Shown here piece after piece: positions 34,211 through 44,929 of a stretch of DNA of 64,000 nt (position 1 is its first letter; each line of letters starts with the position of its first letter). Under the pieces are notes generated by a model that was given only the letters and a program-made list of their open reading frames with translations, searched no databases and was not told where the DNA came from. Both the position numbers and the translations under genes were made by a program. Source of the DNA: Acholoe squamosa (lineage: Eukaryota > Annelida > Polychaeta > Phyllodocida > Polynoidae); the NCBI GenBank assembly GCA_949317995.1, contig OX439050.1, positions 18,554,061 to 18,618,060 of the forward strand, given 5' to 3'.

Positions 34211-34779
34211 AGAAGATGAATACAAAATGTATGCAAACCCCAACTAGAGATCGTATATTTGTTGGTGTTAGAAGTACAGGACTTGACATGCTTGGATTCT
34301 ACCCGAAAAGTCTTTGGAAAGACGAGGATATGACGGGTGGAGTAAAAACAATGGCTACGGTGGCAAACCATGCAGATCGTATGCACTTACAAAATGTCCT
34401 CTCCTAGATTAATTCTGGTAAGGTAAGAAATTAATACAAAATGGAGACAAATGTTAGATAAACGCATTAATGTATGTTATGGGAGAACACTCATGCACTG
34501 ACGGAAAAAAGAGCATCGGCCTGAGTTTCACCTAGTCTCTGGTGCTGCCTGAGTATCATGAGAGCCTCTGCTAGAGGCTCTCCCCTGACATGCCATACTC
34601 ATGCTGAGCCTGCTTCAATGCCACACATTGGGAAAAAGAATCAGCATGAGTATGGCACAAGGCTCAGGCATGGTGCCATACTCAGTCTGAATCTAACTGA
34701 ATACTCCAGCAAAGCAGGGGTCTAACCCCTACACTGATGTCTAAGATTATTTCATATCCTAGCACCAACGACACCTGTG

Positions 34780-34848
34780 CCTCATTAGCTCAGTTGATAT
34801 GGCACTGAACTCTGCATCTGAAGGTTTTAGGTTCAAGCCCCATTGAGA
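34780..34848 (+). repeat. tRNA-like SINE head (alanine style)
   Basis: TTAGCTCAGTTGATATGGC is a clear A box and TAGGTTCAAGCCCC a clear B box. A CTCTGCATC loop would place TGC at the anticodon position. Stem pairing is poor, so the copy is tRNA-derived rather than a gene. Confidence 0.6.
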
Positions 34849-35239
34849 ATTTTTGTAAAGTCAATCTCGGTCAGTCAATCTTATTGCTACAATGTGAGCA
34901 TGAATATGCATTCATAATGGGTTTGTGAGAAAATTGTTCCCTATTAAGCCCCCCCCCCACACCCGTTCTTGCACATACTCAATATCCTTTCTATTATCAT
35001 CTAGTCCTTGTAACCATGATATCTAAGAATATAATCTTATCTATATAGGAATATAATAGGAATTTATCACTAAAACATTTAGAGTATGATCATATCTTTG
35101 CAGTAAATGTAAAAGTGACACATGGTCCGAGGCATATTTCTAATGTTTTGGGGCTTGGAAAAAAGTAGAATACCAGCTTTCAACACACAGAGGGAGCAGA
35201 TCATATGAGATTTCAAGTGGAGATCTTTCAGCACAGGCA

Positions 35240-35305
35240 AGATGGTGTAGTGGTAACATGTTTACCTTCACATGAGAAGGTCCTCAGTTCCATTCCAGCC
35301 CAGGG
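35240..35305 (+). repeat. tRNA-like SINE head (valine style)
   Basis: ATGGTGTAGTGGTAACATG and CAGTTCCATTCC match A and B boxes. The loop CTTCACA would put CAC at the anticodon, as in valine tRNA. Confidence 0.55.
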
Positions 35306-35503
35306 ATGCTCTTCAAAAGTTGCAAGTTTTCAGCCCGAAATTTTTTGTTATGCAAACAATTTATTTTCTTGCTATTTTCTGACTTTGCAGATGTTGAAGA
35401 TTCTGTCAGTTTTAAAGCAAGCATCTATCTCAATTAGTTACAAAGTTAGGTCTTAGAAAAATACACTGCAATAGATGAGATGTTTTCTATTAAACTGAAA
35501 ATT

Positions 35504-35572
35504 GAGACTTGAACCTGAGACCCCTCACATGCAAAGCTAGAATCCTACCGCTGTGCCACCTCAACAACTAGT
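35504..35572 (-). repeat. tRNA-like SINE head
   Basis: On the minus strand AGGTGGCACAGCGGTAGG and CAGGTTCAAGTC give A and B boxes. The loop TTTGCAT could place TGC at the anticodon. Confidence 0.55.
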
Positions 35573-35783
35573 GAGCCAAGTTGCAATAGGCATATAAGTA
35601 GGACTGTGCCATACTTACTGAGGACATTGTGGACATTTGTCCTTACTATGGGAATTTTTCCTTACTATGGTCACTCCAGTCTGTGTTTCCTATTAGTCTA
35701 CTGGGCCTCATATGACCAATGACATCTTACTGTAGTAGGTCTGTGGTTGAAATATCATATTGATAGTGCCACTTTCAACACCT

Positions 35784-35850
35784 GCCCCGCTAGCACAGAT
35801 AGGAGCACAAAGGAGTCACAATAATGAGGTACCCGGTTCAAATCCCACCA
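35784..35850 (+). repeat. tRNA-like SINE head
   Basis: CTAGCACAGATAGGAGCAC is a loose A box and CCGGTTCAAATCCC an excellent B box. It lies 210 bp after the preceding minus-strand head, in the long last intron of membrane protein 2. Confidence 0.5.
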
Positions 35851-36699
35851 AGGAGCAATAAGGACACTGAAACCAGAAATGCACAAACTATTCATCGATT
35901 AATTAGACTGCCTTAGGAAGTTGAATGTTCGACCATCTGAAATCCTTGTGTGTATGAAATAATGGGCTTTTGTCATACGGTGACCTTAATTTCTATATTT
36001 CTTTATAGTGTTTAACAAACCACTTATGTATTGGGCTTAATACACCCTACAGCTTAGTAGTTCAATAAGGGCTACAAATGCAGGGCTACATAACCATTAC
36101 AATTTAGACTGTCTGTAAGCCCTACACTGCAGTTCTGATTAGTAACTCATTAAGTGGGGTTGTGCCCACTGGGTGGTGTTCCTGGACTCACTCTGAAGGT
36201 AGAATCCAGCAAAGTGTGATCCTATGTATTGGGATACTCTGGCAGTGCATTACACCATTGGTAAGAAAGACTCCTGCAATGTTGGAGCCTGTTCAGGTAG
36301 GATCCAGCATTGCCTGACCCTCTTCATAGAGATACTTAGGCAATGTCCTATTCTCTTCTATTATGTTACTCCAGTTGACCCTGAGCCTGTCTCTAAAGAG
36401 ACTCCTGCACTGTTAGAGTAGGGCAGTAGAAAGGGTACATCTAGGCCATAAACAATCTAGAGTAGAGTGTCAGGTATTGCTGGAGTATGCCTACACCCTA
36501 GGCTCACCCTGAGTATCAAAATATACTCATTTTGGCGACATTTGCCTGAGGCTAACATGAGGCTCATGGTGAGTATCAATATTTTCTCTGTGTGGATCCA
36601 CTCGTGCTCTCCAATAACATACATTAAATGCTACAGATATGACACCAAGTACACCAGAGTATCGTTATTCAATAGAAAACCTTCTAATGAAATCAAGAA

Positions 36700-37466
36700 A
36701 ATAGGGTGGTCTTTTATCTATAGAACAGTACTCAACGTATTTCCCACAAAATCAGGCAATTGCGTAAAACTAGGTACTACCTGAATAAAGAGGACTCTGT
36801 TTGTATATACAAACAAGCAGTTTTACCGATCAAGGAATATAGTGACTTCATTTATGAATCAGGGCCAGCAACCCTTGTCAATCACCTACAAGTCCAACAA
36901 AACAATGGTCTTCGCATATGTCTAAGAAAAAAGGTCGGAGAGATGTCGACTAATCAATTGCATGTAAAGTGCAAAATACAGCGTCTGGAACAAAGGAGGA
37001 AAAACATTTGCTATGTATGATGTATACTGTAATCCCCCGCGTATAAGGCGCGTCTTATACGTGAATCAAAAGCCTACTGCACCTTATACAGCTTTCCGAA
37101 AGAGGGGGTGCGTCTTATAGGCGGGGTACTTTTACTAAAGAAAAGTACTAAACCCTCAAAATTCAAGCCCCAGGTGCCCCTTATAGTATTCCCCTGAACT
37201 CAGGGTGTGCCTTATACTTGAGGTGCGCCTTATACGCGGGAGATTACGGTAGACAATCAAAGGAACCTGATAATGTAGTACCAGGAAACAACCGCACAAG
37301 AACTGACTTAAAAAAGAAAATGAAGGCGGAAAAACCGAAAAGAGCTAAATACAAGAAAGGTCCGTTATACAGAGGGATGCAACTCTGGGATGACTTACCA
37401 CACTCTGCACATCATCTTAAAAGTCTCCACCTTTTTAAGAATAGACTGGAAGGAATAATCAAATGA
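36700..37466 (+). mobile_element. 5'-truncated LINE fragment (C-terminal reverse transcriptase region)
   Basis: Two open pieces (36760-37020 and about 37254-37466) match in order the C-terminal part of the LINE at 10.4-13.6 kb: YKQAVLPIKEYSDFIYESGP against the YKQMVLPAIEHANFIHECGP region, then QLHVKCK against ELHVRSR, then GPLYRG followed by LWDDL against LVRGKVLWDKL. The pieces are separated by a 227-bp TA-flanked element and differ in frame. The copy lacks endonuclease and catalytic boxes and cannot be active. Confidence 0.75.
37025..37251. mobile_element. 227-bp MITE of Tc1/mariner-pogo type inside the LINE fragment
   Basis: The ends TACTGTAATCCCCCGCGTAT plus AAGGCGC and, mirrored, GCGCCTTATACGCGGGAGAT plus TACGGTA form a 27-bp inverted repeat including a flanking TA. 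TA target duplications and short non-coding bodies are the mark of non-autonomous Tc1/mariner or pogo elements. It split the LINE coding sequence, so it is younger than that copy. Confidence 0.8.
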
Positions 37467-37989
37467 ACAGAAAGTAACCGATCATTGTATTCACCCTACT
37501 ATTTAGTCAAACCACTCTTCATCTCTAGTATTATCTAATCATACATTCAACATTCGTTGAGCACATCTTACTATGGGCTGGGTGGCCTTTAAATGGACAT
37601 TTTATTATCATCTATTTAATATCCGAAAACTGACTACAATTGACATATGGACCAAGAATAATTAGTTTGTACTTTTGATGTGTTGTGTATTGTGTAAATA
37701 TTTCATGACTGTTACGGCAGAGCGTGTTGGGTTTCTACATGAGTTTAGTTCAATAAACACCGTTAAAAAAACAACTCTTCAACATCAAGGCTCAAATGAG
37801 CTCAAATGTGCCTTGATTATAGCGTTACATGTAAGAGCTTACTGCGCAAGGTATTAAGATGTCTATTCTTATTGATTCTTGGCTTCCTGTGTTTGCATGC
37901 GTTATGCCATATGTTTTCCATGTTCTTACCACAAAATCAAAGAATAAAATAGATCTATCCATACATTTCTATACAAAATTAATTTTAAA

Positions 37990-38045
37990 AAACCTTAAAA
38001 AAACACCATCCTACCTACCGACCCTAGGTCTATGAGTCATTATGA
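37990..38045. mobile_element. GGCCTAA MITE end fragment
   Basis: ACCTACCGACCCTAG followed by a short TATGAGTCATTATGA matches the inner part of one inverted end of the MITE family (compare 23928-23965). No opposite end was found. Confidence 0.4.
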
Positions 38046-38115
38046 GGGTGATTATGAATACTGACCTACTTAAGATGATCCACTAATTTTGTATGATTTC
38101 ACTTTAAATTTTTAG

Positions 38116-38255
38116 ATCCGGCATGTCCCCCTCCGCCTGCATATGATACAGTCTATCCGGGCACAGCCACTAACTACAGTACCACTTACTCAAACCTGCA
38201 GATGACTAACCCCAACAGTACCCTTGGTACAACGTCTGCCTTCAGCTACAACTAG
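38116..38255 (+). CDS. Membrane protein 2, last coding exon with PPxY motif
   Basis: The acceptor TTAAATTTTTAG opens the exon in phase 1 and TAG at 38253-38255 ends it. It begins DPACPPPPAY, keeping the DPA start of the duplicated small exons and adding a PPPAY motif (PPxY, a WW-domain ligand). A Thr/Ser/Tyr/Asn-rich tail follows. With the exons at 30508-33282 this gives a membrane segment plus about 150 cytoplasmic residues. It is 4.8 kb from the previous exon, across an intron packed with SINE heads and a LINE fragment. Confidence 0.75.
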
Positions 38256-38571
38256 GCTGGATATTCAACCAAAAATATTTTTTCTTCTTCTTTTTTTTTT
38301 TTAAAAAAATGATAATGATAAGATAGATAGTCTTACGTGGTTGACTAAACGCATAGATTTAAGAAAACCAATAATCCTAAAAATCGACTTTTCGTCCTTC
38401 ATGTAAGTTCACGAGTTCGGTGAGTTCAAGATTGTAAAAAAGAGATGGCTGTGTGAATTCATCAGTTTCAAGTAATAGTGTCAGTGGCTTTTTTTCAATA
38501 GACATTATCAAGTTCAAACATTTAAGGGCAGATGGTACGTATTAAGCCCATGCGTTGCTTTACTTTTGGTA

Positions 38572-38577
38572 AATAAA
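38572..38577 (+). promoter_or_regulatory. Poly(A) signal of membrane protein 2
   Basis: AATAAA lies 317 bp downstream of the stop at 38255 on the same strand. Confidence 0.5.
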
Positions 38578-39862
38578 ATTCAAACTAATAACTCTGAAGC
38601 TTTCTTCTTTACCAGTGTGCCTTCTTAGAGCATTGTTTTCCATTTACCATATCAATATGCAAAATCTGTTGGATCAATCTTGAATAATGGCTAATGACAC
38701 CAGATACTGCTATTGAACGACATATCCAAAGGCTCATTTGTATTTGATCTGACCGAGGCTAAGCTGAGATGAACAAAAGTCAGGCCTATTTGAGGGAACC
38801 TTTTTTATTGTTATTATTTATCTCATGGTTATTTTGGTCAGATGTTCAAAATGTCTGTTAGTTGGCAGGAAAAGAATTATTCAATCGCATCATCCTCGTA
38901 AAATCAAACAGTAAACCACGTAATTGTAAAGCAGGGGACCAGTTTATTTTCCACAAGAAGCCCCAGGTGGCATTGCAGTGGTACATAAATGTACAAGGAA
39001 ACTGTGTGAAAATAACGATGGGTCTCTGGCAACATTGGGACAAGGATCACATCATTAGTTTAACAACAGTTGTTTACAGTGTGTTCTACAGGCATTTCTC
39101 CTTTTAGCTCTCCACTGAAGAAGACTGTATCACAGAACCTGGTTTCATTGTGGATGGGTTCACATCAGCCTGCCCACGGACCACTTGCACCATCTATAAA
39201 GAGACAAAAGATACAATATGATTTAATTCAAAATATATCTTATCAGATTCCTAAAATTTCATTTTCATTGATGCTCTAAAGAAGTAAAATGTTACTGTAA
39301 TGATAAATACAATATTGCATGAGAACAAAATGTATCCTATATTAGCATATATCCTTCCCAGTTGGCTTTAAAACGTGTTTTCCTAGATAAAAAACCCAAC
39401 TATTAAAACGTGTTTTCTAAGATAAAAACCTAACTATTAAAAAAACTACAAACATTGTTATTTCTAGGGTAAAAGGAAATATAATGTATTCTAGGGCAAA
39501 AAGGAAATATAATGTTGACGTTAAAACGTATTTTACAAACAAACATTTTATAAACATTTCTGAAAAGATTCTTTCAAAAAAGAAAATGCCGTGTTCACAG
39601 GTCCTTTTCAACCAAACCCTTTTTCATGCAATGGGCTAGGTGCAGAATGTACATATATTAGGCCTAGAAGAAAAGATGTTGTTTTCAAGTAATGGAGTCG
39701 AAAGAAATTAGGGTAGGTAGGTTGGGAAAGCCCTTTCTGGAAAATATTTTTAATGCTGGTTTTTTTAAGGCTGGCTGTAAATGTCTGCATCTATGCAACA
39801 CAAATTTGATGTGCAGGATCGTACAGAAATTTCTATGTCTTGATAAGTGCCAACAAATTAGT
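38578..39862. other. Convergent intergenic stretch
   Basis: Lies between the 3' end of membrane protein 2 (plus) and the minus-strand receptor gene. The segment near 38953-39000 is a dispersed repeat shared with 14755-14800. TATTAAAACGTGTTTTC(C/T) and AAAACC(C/T)AACTATTAAAA are tandemly repeated near 39368-39445. No exon was recognised. A last receptor exon may be hidden here or further left. Confidence 0.4.
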
Positions 39863-40273
39863 ATAGGGCAAAAAAAAATATTGTGTGTTTCCAGTTACAT
39901 GGCTAAAAGGTCTAGGGTCGGTAGGTCTTTTTTTTCCTTCTTTTGTTTTAATTTTTTTTTTGATTTTGTATAGAAATGTGTGGGCAGACATGTTTGATTC
40001 TATGATTGTACGATAGAAATATGAAAAAAACACAAGACATGTGAAGCATATGTAACAGATATGAATGACTTAGGAACTGTATACCAACAGATGAGGGTCT
40101 AGATGAGCTTCACGGGAAATTGATGAAAAACTAGGAAAATTACAGGAAAAAATGACTAAAAATTCCAAACAAATGTCAAAAATCCACAAAATAAAAAAAA
40201 GAATTTCCAGGGTCAGCCCTGTTTTGCTAGGGTCGGTCGGGTAACTGGAAACAAACCTTTTTTTAGGTCTAGG
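39863..40273. mobile_element. GGCCTAA MITE, copy 4
   Basis: TAGGGCAAAAAAAAATATTG and TGTGTTTCCAGTTACATGG at the left mirror CCCTGTTTTGCTAGGGTCGG, GTAACTGGAAACAAACC and TTTTAGGTCTA at the right. It is about 411 bp with an AT-rich non-coding centre. It lies 50 bp from the receptor exon at 40324. Confidence 0.8.
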
Positions 40274-40323
40274 TCGCATTACCTGAACACTACACCTCTT
40301 TTGGGCCTAACTTAAACCTTTAC

Positions 40324-40512
40324 CTTGGGTAAAAAGATGGTGCACTGAGTGCAGAAGGTGCCCAGGATCATGAAGCTGGCATTCAGAGTGTAAATAAGGT
40401 GGATCTCATGGGCCAATACAAAATCCAGGCCAACACCAAGAGCACTCAGGATGAGCACATTGTAAATACAACTCCCAATCAGTTTGGAGTCATTCAGTCC
40501 CTCCACTGTAAC
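40324..40512 (-). CDS. GABA-B-type receptor, exon covering sixth and seventh helices
   Basis: On the minus strand the acceptor CTCTGAAG and donor AAG|GTAAAG bound 189 bp, phase 0 at both ends, 63 codons. It carries LNDSK-x-IG-x-x-(I/V)YN at the loop after the fifth helix, then two hydrophobic helices, and ends IFLPK, which matches the FVPK end of the seventh helix in GABA-B receptors. GABA-B receptors are class C G-protein-coupled receptors for GABA at the plasma membrane. Whether this divergent member binds GABA cannot be told because the Venus-flytrap exons are outside the window. The cytoplasmic tail exon was not found. Confidence 0.85.
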
Positions 40513-41089
40513 CTTCAGAGTTAAAATGAAATATTTAGTTGTACAGAAATGAACAATGTCATTAAGGTATTTTTGGGATGACAAAGGGGTAATTAAGATA
40601 CCTTAATGGCCGATTAAGCGCCGGGGTCTCTAATTATCACTGGCGGTCCAGGGGACATATTATATTGAAAATAATTTTCAGCACTAAAAACGGAATTCAA
40701 ATAAGTGCCTGTCTTGAATAAGGTCCAGGGGTACAGAGGTACCCGGTAATGAAATTAATAGCACTGAGTGCCACTATAGTAGATATATGCTTATGGATAG
40801 AAAGAGCCAACAGTTTAGCCAGAAAATGATATCAACTATATGTGAACAGACGTGCAAAAGGGACAGCCCGTACACCTTTCATGGACTATCCTTCTGCTTG
40901 TTGATATATAATTTAACTCTAGCTCAATAGTCAGCAGTCCAGTGGCATGATTAAAGACATTATTTTTCTAATTTGCAAATGATTATTGACAGAAGATAGT
41001 CAATAAGTGGGCTCTGTTAATCCCAATAAAGCTTTAGGTAACCTAGGCCAGCTGCTGTAAACAATTAAAATCCAATTCATTTCAGCTAC

Positions 41090-41236
41090 CTTATTGGTCT
41101 CCCAGGCAAGGAAGGCTCCAAACGCCAGCATGGCTCCCTGAATAACATAGATCAGTCCCAAGAAGACAGAGCTGTAGTCAGACACACAGACAGACACCCT
41201 GTACAGGAACACCACGTCCTCTGTGCTATCCAGTAC
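41090..41236 (-). CDS. GABA-B-type receptor, exon covering the second outer loop and fifth helix
   Basis: The exon is 147 bp, phase 0 at both ends, bounded by the acceptor CTTTTTGCAG and donor AAG|GTAGCT. The encoded YVIQGAMLAFGAFLAWETNK matches the signature (K)GLL-x-x-FG-x-FLAWETR of the GABA-B family. The preceding outer loop has one Cys (VSVCVSD), at the place of the conserved loop Cys. The upstream intron (41237-57488) contains the 15.9-kb Gypsy nest. Confidence 0.88.
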
Positions 41237-41581
41237 CTGCAAAAAGTTAGGAAGTGGTCATTTATAAACAAGGGGGTGGGGTATGGGAATTTAGCGCATG
41301 CAGCAAAAATGTTTCCATTCCCCTCACCCCTTGGAGGGGTCTGTCTGCTTCTTTTATTCCTTAGTAGCGCTCGGACTTTTTCACACAATTAAAACTATAT
41401 ACAATGTATCTGCATTTGTCCACTCGACCACAGTAATTCTCGTGTCACATCAATATCAAAATCTGTATAGCAGGGAAAACACATTTCTATGGCAGTTTAA
41501 GGGTGAAGGTCTTATTCAAAGTGTAGGGGTATGGTATTTGTATTGTAATATTACACTTGTAACGTTCATGTACCCGTGGGG
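41237..41581. other. Receptor intron sequence outside the Gypsy nest
   Basis: Short intron segment between the receptor exon and the left LTR. I see no repeat ends or exon in it. Confidence 0.4.
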
Positions 41582-41900
41582 CTCAGACCCAGGTGTGATG
41601 GGAGAGTCCGGATGGCAGGTGGCAGCATCTGCCTCCGAGTTCGTATCCGTTACACCAGGGGGCCTTCCACTCATCCGTCATACGTAAAGGGCAGTTCCTA
41701 CCGTAGTTCTTCAGTAGTGGTCCTACCACTGCTCAGCACCCTTCTACTGTTACCTATGGGTAACCGAATGCCATCCGGTATGTAGTCTCTATAGGCTGTG
41801 ATCGTATGTAACTAAGGTCAGAATAAAACACTTGGTTGCCTTGAAACTTCTTCTCTTTTCGTTATGATTTGACATCTAACCAAAAGGACGAACCACTACA
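41582..41900 (+). repeat. Left (5') LTR, lacking its TATA box
   Basis: It matches 57093-57456 through CTCAGACCCAGG, TTACACCAGGGGGCCTTCCA, AGGGCAGTTCCTACCGTAGT, GTAGTCTCTATAGGCTGTGA and GACGAACCACTA. It lacks about 45 bp that in the right copy hold CACGTGACG and TATAAAG, so the core promoter is gone. A poly(A) signal AATAAA is at 41822-41827. The exact 5' boundary is uncertain because no clear TG start is shared. Confidence 0.85.
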
Positions 41901-41901
41901 C

Positions 41902-41919
41902 TGGTGCTGTGACCAGTAG
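41902..41919 (+). promoter_or_regulatory. Primer-binding site, histidine-tRNA-like
   Basis: TGGTGCTGTGACCAG starts two bases after the LTR end. It begins with the obligatory TGG, complementary to a tRNA CCA end. The rest is close to the complement of an animal histidine tRNA 3' end, with mismatches. Confidence 0.55.
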
Positions 41920-41943
41920 TTCCAAGGGTATGCGCAGTCAGCA

Positions 41944-44612
41944 ATGACTGAGCCAAGCCCAGTAAAAGGAAATGGTCCAAACCCGGACCTAAACTCCCTG
42001 ATTGAAGATGGTGAAATAAGATCACCAGCTGGAGAATGGAGAAATCCACAGGAACACTACCCGGATGGGGTAGCTGATTTTGAAAATGTAAGAAGAAACT
42101 TACATGACGACCTGGAAGAATTTGGAGATTCCTTATTTATGCCAGGTGGTACAACGAAGCCTGCACCAATGTATAGGAGCACTGCTCAATTTGGTAAACT
42201 ACCATTTGAGGTTCCTAAGCCAAGTCCAGGCGGATTAAACACCAAAAGTGTGGTTTCGAGAAAAGTAAGATGGAAGAGCTTGAAGATATGCAAGCAGAAT
42301 AAAAAAAAGATCCAAGAAGATCTAATTGTATTAAAATTGTGACATTGTACTGGGAGAAGGGGTCTTAGAACCCCCTGCACTAAGCCCCATTTTTGCAGAT
42401 CATGTCACAAATGGTACTCGAAATTGTATCCTGTCAGAAAACAAAAAATTAATGGCAGAACGACTACAAGAGGACCATGAACTTAGCCGTCAACAAAAAG
42501 AATTAATGGCTAAGATTGAAAAAGAAAAAATGGATTTTCAACTCCAGCACGAACAATATCGTGATTCATTATACAAGGTGGATTTAGAATATAAATCCTC
42601 TCATATGGAGTTGGATAAAACCAGAGAAGAATTAGATTCAACTCAATCTGCTTATAGCAAATACCAGGAAGAGCTACAAAAAATTGAATTAGCCTTCGAA
42701 GATGCTAGAGCCATGTATCACGAACAAAGCCGAGGAAATGGGAATCTCAGGGCTAAATGGATATGTGAATCTACCAATTGGACTAGCAGACAGTCCAAAA
42801 TGTTGAATGATTATTCTGAACTGGAAACAAAAGCAATCCAGATGTCAAAGTATCTTGAGGATACAGGCCGTGTTATAGGCACTCTGGAACCTAATTTTAC
42901 TGTTTCAGGGGTTGTCCTAAATATAGCTGGAAACCGTGATGACTCTGATAGGAGGAGGGACGAGGTAAAGAAATCTTTAGAACCTAAGGAGACTATGCCT
43001 CATACCACGAAAGTAAAAAGTCATGAGGTCAAATTTACAGACAACACCGCAAACCATATAGGTTTGGGGACCAGAAACACGGGTCAACCCGGTACATACG
43101 GAGGTTCTAGAGATGCTTCTTCAAATGGATCTCAACAGACTCATTTAGTAGGAAACATGTACTATAATGGCGGATGGCCACAAGAGGCACCTTTGGGAGG
43201 ACCTAATGGCCATTTTTCCCAATACGGATGGGACAAACTCACAAACCGGTTGCTCCCAGGCATCTGGGGGGCCATCCGGGTCCCCTACAGGACATGGATT
43301 GTCAGGAGGTACTGGTTCTCATAATGTAAATCAGTCCTCAGTACCAGGAGGAAACACTGGATATACTAGTGGATCCTCTGGACCTAGAGGGAGCTACCCG
43401 CCCCCTTTGGCAATGCGGGATCGGGTTCTCCTGCAGGCACCTCACCCCGTCATTCGGACCAGGAGGAGGTGGTTCTGGAGGAAATGGTTACACATCAGTA
43501 AATTCTCCAAGGAAAAGGAGACTCAGTCGACAAGTATCTCTTTCTCCAGGGTTGCAAGCTTTGCATGATTCAAATGCAGCGATTGCTAACCTAGGTGTTG
43601 ATTATTACAATCAGGGTCTTGACGATACGGAAATCATGGAATGAAGTAAGGGACTTATCCTTACTGGATCCCAGAATCCGGCTCATCGCATGGTTAAGAT
43701 ACCCACTGCATTTAATGCAAGGAATCCCTGGAGGGAGGAGTATCAAGGCTGCACAGATGTGTTTAACTGCAACTGATGGGGAAAAGAGGAAGCTCTACCC
43801 TATCTAGTATGCTGGTTAAAAGAAGGTGACGTTAAAGGAGCCATAGAACAATGGAGGGATTCCAAAATTCGAGGGATCTCTGCCCATGAAAAATATGATG
43901 AGCTAATTGAAATTGCCTCATATTCATATGGGAATATTGTGGGAGAAGACCCTTGGTTGACGTTCACCAAAAGAGCTTAGAAACCCAAGGAGTCTGCCAA
44001 ATTTTTCGGCCTAGAATGTTAGCGGTTGCTACATAAGGCCAGACCTCAGTGGAAGATGGACGATGAGCACTTCCTTGGTGAAATGTTTAGACAATTCATT
44101 GACGGATTGCGTAATCAGGAACATAGGACTGTAGCATGCAATGCTTGGAAGAATGATGCTTCCTTAACAGACTTGTTCCAAGCTCTGGATCACTATGTTG
44201 GGAAAGCCGGATATTTGCCAGAAAGGTACCCCAATGGATGTCAGCAATGATAGTTCCTGAAGGGATACCCGACGATGACTTATCAGAATCAGGTAGCACT
44301 GAAGACAATGAGAACATTGGGGCCATAGGCCAAGGCAACCCCCGGTACAACCGGAACTGGGGAAAGAAACAGGACGATGTCAAGGAGCAAGTGATTATCA
44401 CAAAAACTCCTGAGACAAAGCCAGATACCAATACTCCCAATACCGGTCCATCTTTAACAGAGGACCTGGTTACTACCTTGGAACAGAAGATTTCTGAAAA
44501 TCTACGAAGGCCTAGGCCAGACAGAAACATTGTCAAATGCTTCAGATGTCAGGAAATGGCTCATTATGAAGCAGACTGCGAGGCAGAAAGACCGGTGCAT
44601 AGAAATTCATGA
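41944..44612 (+). pseudogene. Gypsy gag, broken
   Basis: The ATG at 41944 starts an acidic, Pro-rich segment. A coiled-coil stretch follows (about 42450-42720, with heptad-like Glu/Lys/Leu residues), then a Gly/Ser-rich linker, and a capsid-like helical region around 43820-44250 with FLGEMFRQFIDGLRN. A CX2CX4HX4C zinc knuckle (CFRCQEMAHYEADC) lies near 44540. Stops and frameshifts near 42340, 43322, 43642, 43765 and 43980 break it. Gag would form the particle and bind RNA through the knuckle. Confidence 0.8.
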
Positions 44613-44929
44613 TACCAGAATACTCCGGGTAGTGGAGACTCAGTTAAGAAGGAAAACTGAGCAGGGGTGTCCATGGCGGCAACCGGATAACCCCCAGAGT
44701 GAGTGATTGCCATGACTGCCAGCTTATCACTACTTGTGGTATAAGTGAGAATCCTTTAGCAATTTTGCCCAGCAGTGAAGTTAAGGAACCTGATCAGTTC
44801 CTTACTCATGAGGCTGGGAGACTGTCAGAACATAGTGGGGAAACCCGATATCAGTCAAGAGGGAGTAGCCAATGGGTTGGCCAGGGTGGGGTGTGCCCAG
44901 CTTCCCCCAGGTCATCCTTGTCTCGAGTA

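Noticed and set aside
17163-35850. Functional tRNA genes at the nine tRNA-like sites
   Set aside because: A and B boxes are present, but acceptor and anticodon stems do not pair, and sequence continues as in SINEs.
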